Shown here in pieces: positions 42,966 through 52,493 of a DNA stretch of 64,000 bases. Below the pieces are notes generated by a model. The model made no database searches and was not told the origin of the DNA. It saw only the letters and a program-made list of their open reading frames with translations. The DNA is from Rhynchopus sp. YZ270_cl-10 (Eukaryota > Euglenozoa > Diplonemea > Diplonemida > Diplonemidae). The stretch lies in the NCBI GenBank assembly GCA_964035575.1, contig OZ037851.1, forward strand, positions 124,001 to 188,000. Direction: 5' to 3'. Every line of letters starts with the position of its first letter. Within the stretch, counting starts at the first letter, position 1. A program made the position numbers and the translations under genes.

Positions 42966-45113
42966 TCACCCTTTTGTAGGCATTTGCCTGTTGTACCCTA
43001 GCTCCCTGCTGAGTGTGAGCAGCTTCGCAGACTCTGCTAGCTCAGCATTCGTCATCTTCACTGTGGGTATACGGGCAGCTTCCCAGTCTGATTCGAGCCC
43101 GCTCCAGAGTGCGTCGATGCCTTCTTTGATGTGTTCGGTGGACTTCGTGTAGAGTCTGGTCACAGAGTCTTTGAGCTCGTCAGCACAGAGACGTCTGCTG
43201 TCCTCTTCACTGAGGTACTTGTTGCGCAGCCTCTCTGCTGTGGCAGCCGCGTTCTTGTTCGGCTGCGTGTACAACGACAGCACAACGTCGTCGACCACAA
43301 CCTTCTCCTTCACCTCGTCCTCCCTGCAGTACTTCCTCTCCAATTTCTCGGCAAGCTTCTGCTGGTCGCTCACCGGCTGTGTGTAAAGCTGATGCACAAC
43401 GTCGCCCAAGGCAGACTTCTTCGCAGGCGCAGGGTCCGACATATATTTCCGTCGAAGCTTGAGCATCTTCTTCTTCGTTGTCTCTAAGGGTTTGTCGTAC
43501 ATCCTGTCGAGAAGCGCATCCAACGGTGTCGGTGGTGGTGTTTCAGAGGAGAACTTAATGATCTGTGGTGGGCGTGGTGAGAGGTGGTTTCCGAAGCGTG
43601 GAACCGGTGCTGTGACCTGCCTGCGCCAGAGGCTCTCCTTGCGTGACTGGACGTACTCGGGTTGGTCCTTTTTGAGCTGGCGCAGCAGACGTGTCGAGAC
43701 GGGGAGGAACTTCCGCCGCTTTGGCGATGCCACCGGAGCACGTGGTGCATGTGCACGTGGCCCTGAAGGTGCGAGGGCAAGCTCGCTCTCCGCAAGCTTC
43801 TCTATGATGGCATGCACGTCAGGATGCACTGCATGCTCAGGGGGTGGTGGCGATGATGGTGGTACAGGTACAGGTGAAGGTGCAGGTGCAGGTGCCGCCC
43901 CTACCACTCCGACTACACGGTCCTCCGCCGCAACGTCTGCAGACGTTTCAGGCACGTCCACAGCACATTCTTGTGGGGCGTGAGCCTGATCCTGTTGCGG
44001 TTCTTCCTTCTCCGGGTGAGGTCCCTCCTGCTTCTGTTCTTGTTGCTGCTCCATTGCCTCATGCTGTTGTGCCAGCTCCGCTACCACCATTGTGTCGGCC
44101 GCCTTCTCCTTCTCCTCCTTCTTCTCCTCCTCCCCTGTCACTGTGATGCATGGCGGTGCTCTAGGACGCACCCGCCTGCCTGTTGTTGGTCTCTTCTTTA
44201 TGAGTGGTGCGCCGAAGTAGACTGAATAGCGTTTACGCTCCCCGGGGAGGAAGCAAGCGTACTTATCCTCCTGCACATGCGCAAGCTGCAGTGCCCAGTT
44301 CTGGATCTGCGCGGTCTGCTGGCTTTGGCTCTGGCTTTGGGTGTGCTGCTCTGTGTCATCGAAGTGGTACTGCAGTGCATCGTGGCTGCCTGAGTGCTGT
44401 CCGTTCTTGCAGGAGGCGAGGAAGGTGGAGAGGCGAAAGGCTTTGGGCGTTTTGAACTTCCCCTTGAGTGAGGCCCTGCTGCCGTCCACAGACCCAAACG
44501 ACGATGAGTCGCACACACTCTCCGAGGTCCGCCGCGCCAAATCGCCAGCACGCTGTCTGCGATCACCCCTATCCGCATAGGGAAGCAGCTGCTCGCTTGC
44601 AGTCGAAGGCGTCGACGGCGGCGACACCTCTGCCGCAGAACCTCGCGCAGACACCCGCCTCCTCGACAGCGATGGCTTCCTTATCCCCTCCCTTTCCTCC
44701 CCTTCCTCCTCCTCCTCATCCTCTTCATCCCCCCCATCCTCTTCCTCCTCTCTGTCATCGTAAGAGCTGCTTGATCTCGAAGAAGATGCAGATGAAGGAG
44801 ATGGAGGAGATTTTCCTGAAACCTCAGATCTGGTTGCAGATTTTGAACTTTGTGATGATCTCGAAAAGCTTGAAGAGGAAACGGCAGAGGATGGAGACGA
44901 TGCGCCGTACGATGAAGATGTCGGGGATGATGCAGTCTCGGGCTGTGGTGTGGAGTCTGTGCGCAGGGGAGCAGATCCAGCATCCTGCCTGGGAGAGAAC
45001 GACGTCGACGCCGGAGGAGAATTGGAGTACTGCAAGGCCCGCAGCGCACCTTCGTCGCCATGGGAGGCTCTGTCACGCAGTGCCTGCAACACTAACGACT
45101 CTGCGTCCTCCAT
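42966..45113 (-). CDS. Large low-complexity protein with C-terminal LYTQP repeats
   Basis: Single exon, 715 aa from MEDAESLVLQALRDR at 45113; the longer frame upstream looks like a 5' UTR. Residues about 20-200 are Ser-rich, with an acidic EEEDGGDEEDEEEEEGEE run. The middle is Pro/Glu/Gln-rich and disordered. The last about 200 residues hold four repeats of about 35 residues: LLDRMYDKPLETTKKKMLKL, VVHQLYTQPVSDQQKLAEKL, VVLSLYTQPNKNAAATAERL and VTRLYTKSTEHIKEGIDAL, most followed by RKY or NKY. Modules with an L-Y-x-x-(P/A) core and a KY end are known to me from conserved kinetoplastid proteins of uncertain, possibly cytoskeletal, role. That resemblance is from memory and unproven. Confidence 0.85.
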   Translation of the reverse strand: MEDAESLVLQALRDRASHGDEGALRALQYSNSPPASTSFSPRQDAGSAPLRTDSTPQPETASSPTSSSYGASSPSSAVSSSSFSRSSQSSKSATRSEVSGKSPPSPSSASSSRSSSSYDDREEEEDGGDEEDEEEEEGEEREGIRKPSLSRRRVSARGSAAEVSPPSTPSTASEQLLPYADRGDRRQRAGDLARRTSESVCDSSSFGSVDGSRASLKGKFKTPKAFRLSTFLASCKNGQHSGSHDALQYHFDDTEQHTQSQSQSQQTAQIQNWALQLAHVQEDKYACFLPGERKRYSVYFGAPLIKKRPTTGRRVRPRAPPCITVTGEEEKKEEKEKAADTMVVAELAQQHEAMEQQQEQKQEGPHPEKEEPQQDQAHAPQECAVDVPETSADVAAEDRVVGVVGAAPAPAPSPVPVPPSSPPPPEHAVHPDVHAIIEKLAESELALAPSGPRAHAPRAPVASPKRRKFLPVSTRLLRQLKKDQPEYVQSRKESLWRRQVTAPVPRFGNHLSPRPPQIIKFSSETPPPTPLDALLDRMYDKPLETTKKKMLKLRRKYMSDPAPAKKSALGDVVHQLYTQPVSDQQKLAEKLERKYCREDEVKEKVVVDDVVLSLYTQPNKNAAATAERLRNKYLSEEDSRRLCADELKDSVTRLYTKSTEHIKEGIDALWSGLESDWEAARIPTVKMTNAELAESAKLLTLSRELGYNRQMPTKG

Positions 45114-45713
45114 TTTTTGTTGGGATGGTGGATCAAAAGGGTAGTCAAAACGAGGTACAAGAGAGAAAGCAAAAAACTCGAAAAAGTGCAAAAGAATAGA
45201 GAGAAAAACCTAAAGTTGTGTCAAATTTTATCTGAATAATAGGTCATTGTTTTGGTTTGAGAGATGGAGAAAAAGAAAAATTGGTTTTTTGGGAGGAAAA
45301 TATGAGAAAAAAAGATGTCTTTTGTGCGCGACAAAAAAAGGTGAGAAAAAAAAATGTGTTAAACTGAAGGTTGTTGTGGTTAATTGAGTACTCAAAGAAA
45401 CAAGCAAAGCTTCTGTCTTTTTCACTCCGCTTTGTTTGCCCTGCAGCGCTGCCTCCAATATTTTTAGAATTGACAACAAGTTGAGAAAACGCCCTAAAAA
45501 AACGGGAATGCACGTATCGATCACGATAAACAAGGTGGGGGCTGGCTTCTCATCATCTGACACCCAGTACCAGGAAAGTACAAAAATTATTTAAATTTGA
45601 GCCTACTCACATAGGGCATTTGCTTCAAATGATTGCCACTGTCCTGGGGGTTTTTTAAGAGAAGAGAGAAGCAAGGTTAACCCAAACGGGGGTGTAAAAT
45701 AAAGAAAAACTTA

Positions 45714-45746
45714 TGAGATAACACAGCCTCTTGTGCTTAGTCACCT
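45714..45746 (+). repeat. H1 hairpin repeat
   Basis: GAGATAACACAGC, CTCTTGT, GCTTAGTCACCT. An H2 copy lies 27 bp on. Confidence 0.5.
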
Positions 45747-45773
45747 AATAGAATAACATGACAAGAAAGGTTG

Positions 45774-45802
45774 AAAGACGAATGCGCCTCGCATCCACAT
45801 CT
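45774..45802 (+). repeat. H2 hairpin repeat
   Basis: AAAGACGAATGCG, CCTC, GCATCCACATCT. Confidence 0.5.
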
Positions 45803-46560
45803 CCAATCAACGTTTGGGAGGTGAACTTAATTCGGTCTCACAATCAAGATTTCTACGGTGGGGTATATATTATTGTAACAATACACGCGAAAGTACATGA
45901 GGGAAGACCCCCCATTGTCTCTCTGCAGCATACATGAACGAGCAACATAGGTGGTGTGACGGGACACTTCGTGAAAATGCCGACTGGCACAAGGCACATG
46001 GAAACTTGAGAGATGGCAATGTGCCTCGAAGCAAATACAGGGGGGAAAAAAAGGGGGTGGGGATAAGTGGAGTAGACACCCTCCTTAGGTCCGGTGTGTA
46101 CAAAAAAGAAATGGTGGTGACGTAATCAAGGCGCGTTGATATTGACTGCTTTTGCGAATGCACTAGGAAGTTCCTCAACCAAGGAAATTATTGCAAATCC
46201 TCTTGAAAGGCCTCAACCATCGCATCAGGTTTGCATCCCCGTACCCCTGCATGTTCGTGCTACTCAAGAAGGAAAGAAATAAAAGCGAGAACAGTGTTGT
46301 GGATATTTTTAGTGAAGAGGGGGAAGCGCATATGTGTGCATCCCCCTGGTGCCAAAAATATATAACAAAGTCCTATGGAACACTGATGGGGAGGAAAATA
46401 TTTTTTTAGGGTTTTTTTAAACAAAACAAACCGTTGACCCGCATACGCATCTAAAAAGACTGGGGGGGTTCGTGTCCTCAAAGACAGGGCGCGTTGCTGT
46501 GTTTCGTGTGTTTTGTGTGTCAATAGCCATGCTCCAGAAGCCAGAAAAGAAAGAAAATGG

Positions 46561-46622
46561 ACTTGAAATACAGCTCAAAAAAAAAAAAAATGCCCTCTCG
46601 TAACAGTGTACCTTTGGTACGT
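46561..46622 (+). repeat. H3 repeat with A-run insertion
   Basis: ACTTGAAATACAGC, an A run, then GCCCTCTCGTAACAGTG and TACCTTTGGTACGTGACC. Confidence 0.55.
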
Positions 46623-46656
46623 GACCAAAAAATAAACAGCGTTTTTCCTGTCCTTC

Positions 46657-47717
46657 CTACTGCGTCAACAACGAAGCTGCCTCACCTCTCTCCACCTCGA
46701 CCCCATGCTCATCCCCCCCAAGCACCGTCCCTATCACAACACGCCCCTTTGTCCCGTGAATGCCGTACTTCCAAATGATGGCAAGAACCACGATCAGCAC
46801 AACACCAGCACCACTGCCCATGATGATTAAGAAGAGCTTCCATGGGAAGTGGAAGTCTAAATCATCCAAGGGGACGGGAGTGAAGATGCTGGGGGGCAAC
46901 GGTGTCCAGAAGCCGGGGGGGTATGTGGGGGAACGGAGGTGGGAACGGCTGTGGGGGGGGCCATGGTCGTGGGTATGTCTACGTGGTGGCAGGCCAGGTC
47001 CATCACGAAGTTCGCGACGCAGTTCGACGAGATGCCGTAGCAATCGACAAATGGGTTCATCGAGGGCGCGCCTGTGGTGCCGTGCAGTAGAGTGTTGGTG
47101 TGCATCGTGAGGGTGTCGCCCACTGCTCTGAACGTCGCTCCCACTTCCGTGAACGGGTCCATTACTATGGCAACCTGAAACGACGGGTTATTACCACAGT
47201 TCACTAGGGTCAGCAGACGCAACGTCATTCCAGACACATAAGATTCGGAAAGAGGCACGTCGATTTTCATAAGTGCCCCCCCAGCCTCAATCACCATCGG
47301 CCCCGAGGACACCTTCACCGGTGTAGGGTCAAGGTAGTAGAAGACAGCCACAACTGAGATGTTGCAGGCGCAGCTCAGAGCAGTGATCTCGACGGTGATA
47401 GCACCGCTTGTGTTGGTCGCGATGAACTGCACCCACGGGTTGGAGTGGTTGAAGCCCACCGTTGGGGTGTGCATGCCGTCTAAGAGCTTGACTGCTAGAG
47501 AGGCTTCCTTTGCCCTGCATGCACCCTGCTGCGCAACGTTCACAAGAGACACCGACTTCAGGAGTGTAGCGTCCAAAGGAGTCTCGAATGTGATAGTGTG
47601 ATTGGCGTTTGCTGCAATGTACACCGCTGGTGCAGTGAGGACCTCCTCTGCCTGTGCGGGGAGGTGTGTCAGACACAGTGCTGCCAGGAGCAGAGGTGTC
47701 AGAGGTGTTCTGTGCAT
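46657..47717 (-). CDS. Type I membrane protein with secreted ectodomain
   Basis: Starts at the Met at 47717 (signal peptide MHRTPLTPLLLAALCLTHLPAQA). A Cys-containing ectodomain of about 215 residues is followed by a Thr/Pro stalk (IPTTMAPPTAVPTSVPP). The frame then ends, but the overlapping frame carries LDDLDFHFPWKLF, a TM segment (LIIMGSGAGVVLIVVLAIIW) and a cytoplasmic tail ending at 46657. No GT donor has the phase needed to join the two, and the change falls where the stalk has runs of seven or eight C, so I infer one gene of about 350 residues with a homopolymer length error or a real frameshift. Ectodomain family not recognised. Confidence 0.75.
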
Positions 47718-47841
47718 TGTGTTTAACTCTTTAGATTTGAGAAAAGACACCTGTAGAAAAGGAAAGGGTGTGGCAATTAAAAAAACAACAAAAAAAAAAC
47801 CAAAAAAAAACCCCCCTCTCGTGACAATAACTATTTATTGG

Positions 47842-48026
47842 TATGAAATAAGGAATACTTTTTTTCACGCTACAGGTCGTGCGAGTTACCTGCTGCAGAA
47901 ATGGTTCCCGAGCGAAGCGAGGGGACCATGTAAATACGGAAAAATAATTTACCGAGCGAAGCGAGGTGAATTATGTGCAGCAGGTAACGAGCGCACCTGT
48001 AGCGTGGAAAAACGGATTCCTTATGA
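47842..48026. mobile_element. Palindromic foldback element
   Basis: Arms AAGGAATAC..CACGCTACAGGT (left) and ACCTGTAGCGTGG..GGATTCCTT (right) are inverted repeats that continue inward as GTTACCTGCTGCA and its complement TGCAGCAGGTAAC. The centre has two GAGCGAAGCGAGG units. It can fold into one hairpin of about 170 nt. Confidence 0.75.
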
Positions 48027-48033
48027 CAAACAA

Positions 48034-48511
48034 TACGTAATTTTATTCCGGTTTACAAAGTAGGGGTAGTCCCCAAGCACAGGCCAAAAAACAGTGAGAT
48101 GGGAGATCAGGAAAAATAAATACCACCCACACCACACGTATCACCTGTTACAGGAGCTAATCAAAAGAAAAAAAGAACAACAACAAATGCCGAGGACAAC
48201 GCTTAAGGCGAAGATGCAGGAGGCATACGAGAGCGGACTAAGCAACTACAAGAGCTTCGCCTCTTACAAGCTCGAGTGAGCTCCAAATTTTTGTCCAGAT
48301 CCCCACCCTCCCCACCTGAAATCCACCCACCACACAGGAATCCTCATACGGGTGCGCCGTGAAATAAGGTGACTTTTTTTCACGCCCCATGCAATTTACA
48401 CATAAATTGCCGTGAAATAAGGTGACTTTTAACACACAAAGTTCTTCTTATTTCACTGCATTTTGGCCTGTGCTTGGGGACTACTACTTTGTAAACCGGA
48501 ATAAAAGTAAT
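48034..48511. mobile_element. Short element with about 50-bp terminal inverted repeats
   Basis: Left ATTCCGGTTTACAAAGTAG and AGTCCCCAAGCACAGGCCAAAA (broken by GGGT) recur inverted at 48459-48503. Two copies of GAAATAAGGTGACTTTT lie near the right end and resemble the GAAATAAGGAATACTTTT at the start of the neighbouring foldback, so the two may be parts of one composite element. A 61-codon plus-strand frame (48094-48279) includes MPRTTLKAKMQEAYESGLSN; unrecognised. Confidence 0.75.
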
Positions 48512-48580
48512 ATCTGAACGCACACTCACGGATATTCGCACGTTTTTTTCTTCTCTCCCGTTTCGCACTACGCAGCGGAG

Positions 48581-49057
48581 GTGGTGGTCCTCATTGGCTC
48601 TGTGGGTGGACCACTAGTGGTGAAAGGACAGTACACGGTCAGACCCAGGTGGGAGAGCAAAAAAAAAAGCGGGTGCCTATGCCCGCCCATGGAAGAGCTT
48701 CTTATGGTGGGAGAGCTTATGTACCCACTTTGCGGGATTTTTTCCCGCATACGAAGGTTTAAGTACGAGGATCACTATGTGTTACAGTATACCATGTGTG
48801 ATGTATGCAGAAAATGGGATGGGTTCCCATCGGAAGCTAATGTTGAAAGAATTTTGGACAGATTTGGACAATTCGATCGCGTTATTTTTGGAGAGGGGGT
48901 GGGGGGGGACCACCTGAAGGAGCTGGCGAGGACGGAGGCTCTACAGAGAGCATGGAAGGCATCGGACTCTCATTCCGATGACCCCGAAGAAGCGAAGCGC
49001 GAACTCCGTGAAGGTACGGCGGTTATGTGGATCTCGACAAAAAAATCTGGACCGTAG
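48581..49057 (+). CDS. Unrecognised protein with Cys-pair motif, the only credible plus-strand frame
   Basis: A 158-aa frame with coding-like composition beside the inverted-repeat elements. It has Cys pairs CLC and, later, CDVC in LQYTMCDVCRKWDGFPSEAN, possibly a small zinc-binding site, then a charged helical C-terminus (RELREGTAVMWISTKK). Its opposite orientation and its position next to mobile DNA suggest element cargo or a transferred gene. The start is uncertain, and a GTGGGA site near 48649 could be a weak donor. No family recognised. Confidence 0.4.
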   Translation: MVVLIGSVGGPLVVKGQYTVRPRWESKKKSGCLCPPMEELLMVGELMYPLCGIFSRIRRFKYEDHYVLQYTMCDVCRKWDGFPSEANVERILDRFGQFDRVIFGEGVGGDHLKELARTEALQRAWKASDSHSDDPEEAKRELREGTAVMWISTKKSGP

Positions 49058-49658
49058 AAATGTTCCAACGGAAAGGGAAAATAAAAAGTTCCATATATTT
49101 TACGGTTACTGTGGGGCGGGGTGGTGAGATAGGGGGAAAATAAGGGTGTCACTTTTTTATAATTTTTTTTTGTAAAATTTTGCCCCAGTTGTTTTTTTGT
49201 GATATAAAAAAAAAATGCAGGTTGGGGGAGAGAGAGCACAGGCGTTTTTTTTTTTCATTTTACCCCTCATTTGCGTCATTTTTCCTTGTAAAGGGTTGCA
49301 ACAGAAAAATACTGGGGGGGATTTCTTCGGTGTCTATTTTAAATTAGATGGCAGTCCTAACACACCCCTATGCCAGATGGTGTAAGGGTGTGATTTTGTT
49401 GCCAAAAAAAAAAAAAATTTTTTTGTTGATGAATGCGCCTCCTACACAATCACCGCAAATATACCCAGAAGGGAAAACGGAACCGTTTCTGAACAATGCC
49501 AAATCAACGGCCATTCCCGTGCAACGCAAAATAAAGCCTTATTGTGGAAGATAAGGGGGGAAAATGGGGCTTCTTGCAAATTTAAAAAAACATTATCTAG
49601 AATTTTGCTGTTTTTTTTCCGAGAACAAGGGGCTACCTTGATTGCATCAGAACATCTC

Positions 49659-49693
<35 letters not shown>

Positions 49694-50095
49694 GCTCATC
49701 TCCCACCCAACACTACCTTTTCATGCATTTCCCATTAAAGAAATGCAGTTTTATTAAATTTTTTTAAAAACCTCTCGAATGTGTTTGAAAGCAAGCACAT
49801 CCGTTTGTTTTTTTAGACAACTCACCCAACCCGATAGGTTACGTCACACCCGAAGGATTTTTTAAAAAAAAAATGTTTTTTAACGTTAAGCGCAAAGTCC
49901 CCTCACCCCATCTCCACTCTGAATACCCCTAGAGGGCTCTCGAACCTATCGAACCAATATTAAAAGGAGAGTGGGGTGAACGGATGATGGAAGGAGAGTA
50001 TTTGCTTTTTTTTGAGTTGCCATTTTGACTTTAAAATGTGGGGAGAAGGAATCCTTTTTTTTTGTGGTTGGATTGCAAGAAAATCATTGTTAATA

Positions 50096-50130
50096 TAAAC
50101 TTGGTTGTATTAGTGGGATGAGCTCCACTT
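50096..50130 (+). repeat. H4 repeat, shortened
   Basis: AACTTGGTTGTATTAGTG then GGATGAGCTCCACT; the ACACCCGA block is missing. Confidence 0.55.
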
Positions 50131-50566
50131 TTTGTTTCCAAAGTGCTATGATATCCCCATCAATTATTTCATTGCCCCCCCATTCTCTAAAACAAAGAGA
50201 ACAGGAATAGCGCAAACGCCTCACCGTGCATCGATTGGATGCAACTACATAGTAAAAAAAAGCTAAAGCAAACTAAAAGACGCAAAGTTAAAGTACAAAA
50301 CTCGCCATGGTGTGCGAAGTTTTTAATGAAAAATACATTTTTTTTAAAAAATGAGCTTTTCTGCGCATCTAAAAAAGGGGGGGAAGAAGGGGGGAAGTGA
50401 TATTAGCAGTGAAATGAGGTGAAGTTAATGGACAAAATGTGCAGACACCATCACAGGATGTGTGTACATCGGTCCTTTCTACACCGAATAAGTGGTGCAA
50501 AAAAAAAAAGGGGGTGAAGCAAAGAAAATATTAAACACATGAGAAAATATCCCAAAAAAATTTTTT

Positions 50567-50690
50567 GACTTGAAATACAAAGCCCTCTCGTGACAGTGAA
50601 CCTTGGGAAACACACCGGTGTACCGAGGTGGACCCTCCAACATTCATTTCGAGGCCCGTAGTTCCCACACCAACCCTTCAGAAGAAATCT
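50567..50690 (+). repeat. H3 repeat, longest copy
   Basis: GACTTGAAATACAAAG, CCCTCTCGTGACAGTG, AACCTTGG, ACACCGGTGTACCGAGG, then CATTCATTTCGAGGCCCGTAG. ACACCGGTGT is a perfect palindrome. Confidence 0.65.
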
Positions 50691-51285
50691 AACTTGTCGA
50701 CTCCCAATGTACAAAAAAAAATATACCCACACCCCCCCAATACCACACTGTAGGAAGTATCACAGAAACCTAATCAAAAAAAAAAAAAAAAAAAGAGAAA
50801 AACAAAATACAGAAGAAAACATTTGAGCGATGCGTACGGTCCCCTCCCTCTTGTGCATACACACACACACATGGCCTCAAAGAAATACCCCCAGAGCTAA
50901 CGGGTTTTCATGAAATTCGGAGAAAATTTTTCGACCGACCTACAAATAAAAAATGGCTAAATGGGGAGGTGTTCCCCACAAAACAAAAAGTGGATTTTTT
51001 TTCTTTTTTGAAAGCGCAAAAAAAAAAAAAAAAAACAGATAAAGAGGGAAGGGAAAAAATCTTAATATGCGCAAGATATATCATTGTACAATTGCCCCGA
51101 CACTGTACACTGTTCTTGCGGGGGGGTATACCCTTTTCTTAATACTGTGCTCTCCAGACTTAGTGTTAGGTCTAGGTGGGTGAAGAAGCCTTTTCTTGAG
51201 TTTAGATTAAGACAGACCAGGGGGGGCTTCATTTCTTCGAGGCACAGAGAGGAAATGGTGAAGAAAAAAAAAACGAAAACTTGTA

Positions 51286-51313
51286 CGATGAATGTGCCTC
51301 GTGCATACACATC
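51286..51313 (+). repeat. H2 hairpin repeat, consensus copy
   Basis: GATGAATGTGC, CTC, GTGCATACACATC. Confidence 0.65.
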
Positions 51314-51806
51314 ATAATTTTTTTTTGAATTTGGAACCCTTTTGGTTCTATTTAACATTTTGGTATCGCTGTTGTTTTTCTATTCGGGTAATTTTTTTTT
51401 ATTCTTCAGAAGAAAAAAGAATCGTTGGGAATATGCAAAAACATCCACACTTTTTCCCAACACAGTATTTTTCTTTTTGAAGATAGGTTAATTGCCGTTG
51501 CCGACTTTTTCCCCCCTCCCTTGCCTTTCACACTTTCTGTGTCAAAAAAGTGACTGAGATTTTGGGGGTATAAGAGGGTGGGGACAACTGCCCAAAAAAA
51601 ATGGCTAAAATAAAACAGTAACAACAATCACACAATCACACAATCCACTTTACACACACACACAGGTGACGCTGCTCACCTTGATTTTTTTTTTTTTATA
51701 ACCCCCCCTCTAAAGTTAAATAGTTCTGGTGAGTGAATTGGTTCTTTAAAAAAGGGATTGAAAAGAACACACGCTACTTGATGCGTGGAAAAAAAGAAAA
51801 GATTTT

Positions 51807-51839
51807 GAGATGACCCTAAGCCTCGTGCGTAGTCACCTT
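51807..51839 (+). repeat. H1 hairpin repeat
   Basis: GAGATGACCCTAAGC, CTCGT, GCGTAGTCACCTT. Confidence 0.6.
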
Positions 51840-51858
51840 CAATATAAAAAAAGTGGTG

Positions 51859-51889
51859 AAAGAGGAATGCACCTCAATGATACACATCA
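51859..51889 (+). repeat. H2 hairpin repeat, degenerate
   Basis: AGAGGAATGCACC, TCAATGA, TACACATC; between two H1 copies. Confidence 0.4.
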
Positions 51890-51907
51890 AAGAAAAGAAA
51901 AGTTTAT

Positions 51908-51930
51908 AAGATGAACCTATCTGGTCACCT
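51908..51930 (+). repeat. H1 hairpin repeat with apical deletion
   Basis: AAGATGAACCTATC then TGGTCACCT; loop and inner stem are lost while the outer arms stay. Confidence 0.5.
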
Positions 51931-52493
51931 AACAAAAATATCAACCAACCTCGTTTTTTTTGCGAAACGTTTTTATTGTCAGTTTTTTTTTTCCAGAGGG
52001 GTTTTCAGGGTCGACTGGAACGTTTTAATAATGATAAGATCTTGTGGGTGGACCTGGACGTTTTGATAAAAGAAAAAGAGAGAAAAAAGGTAATATGAGA
52101 GCGAAGTCTCACGTCTTAGCACCACACCAGAAAAAGAGAACGGAAATAGGATATGATTGCCTTCTGCGTCGCGCGCTTCGGACAAAAAAAAATCTGAAAG
52201 AATACAAGTGTATATTCACACATCTTTCAAGAAAAACAAAAAACAAAAACAAAGAACACAATAAACATGGAACCTCACGGGAGAAAACACTTTTCAAAGA
52301 GAAAAAAGAACAAAAAAGGAGAGAGAATGGTACACAAAAAAAAATTATAGAAGAAAGAGAAAGCCTCTTTTGCTACTTTGATAAAAAAAAAAGGCATTCA
52401 TTTCTTGGGGGAAGCGCGTCGTTGGCAAAATAAACAAATATTTTTAACCAACGCTCAAAAAAAAAAATGAAACACTGGGGTAGCTTTTTCCCC

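Larger units (their letters stand above)
45114..46656. other. Intergenic region with hairpin and H3 repeats
   Basis: H1 at 45714-45746, H2 at 45774-45802 and an H3 fragment at 46561-46622, with A/T runs. No supported gene. Confidence 0.6.
47718..48580. other. Intergenic region filled by nested inverted-repeat elements
   Basis: Holds the two inverted-repeat elements at 47842-48026 and 48034-48511 and little else. Confidence 0.6.
49058..52493. other. 3.4-kb gene-free region
   Basis: A CT-repeat run lies at about 49654-49692. H4 is at 50096, H3 at 50567, H2 at 51286 and 51859, and H1 at 51807 and 51908; long A and T runs occur throughout. No frame with coding character on either strand. Confidence 0.65.

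Noticed and set aside
52044-52433. Lysine-rich 129-codon plus-strand frame
   Set aside because: AT-driven composition, overlaps hairpin-like repeats, no coding character.
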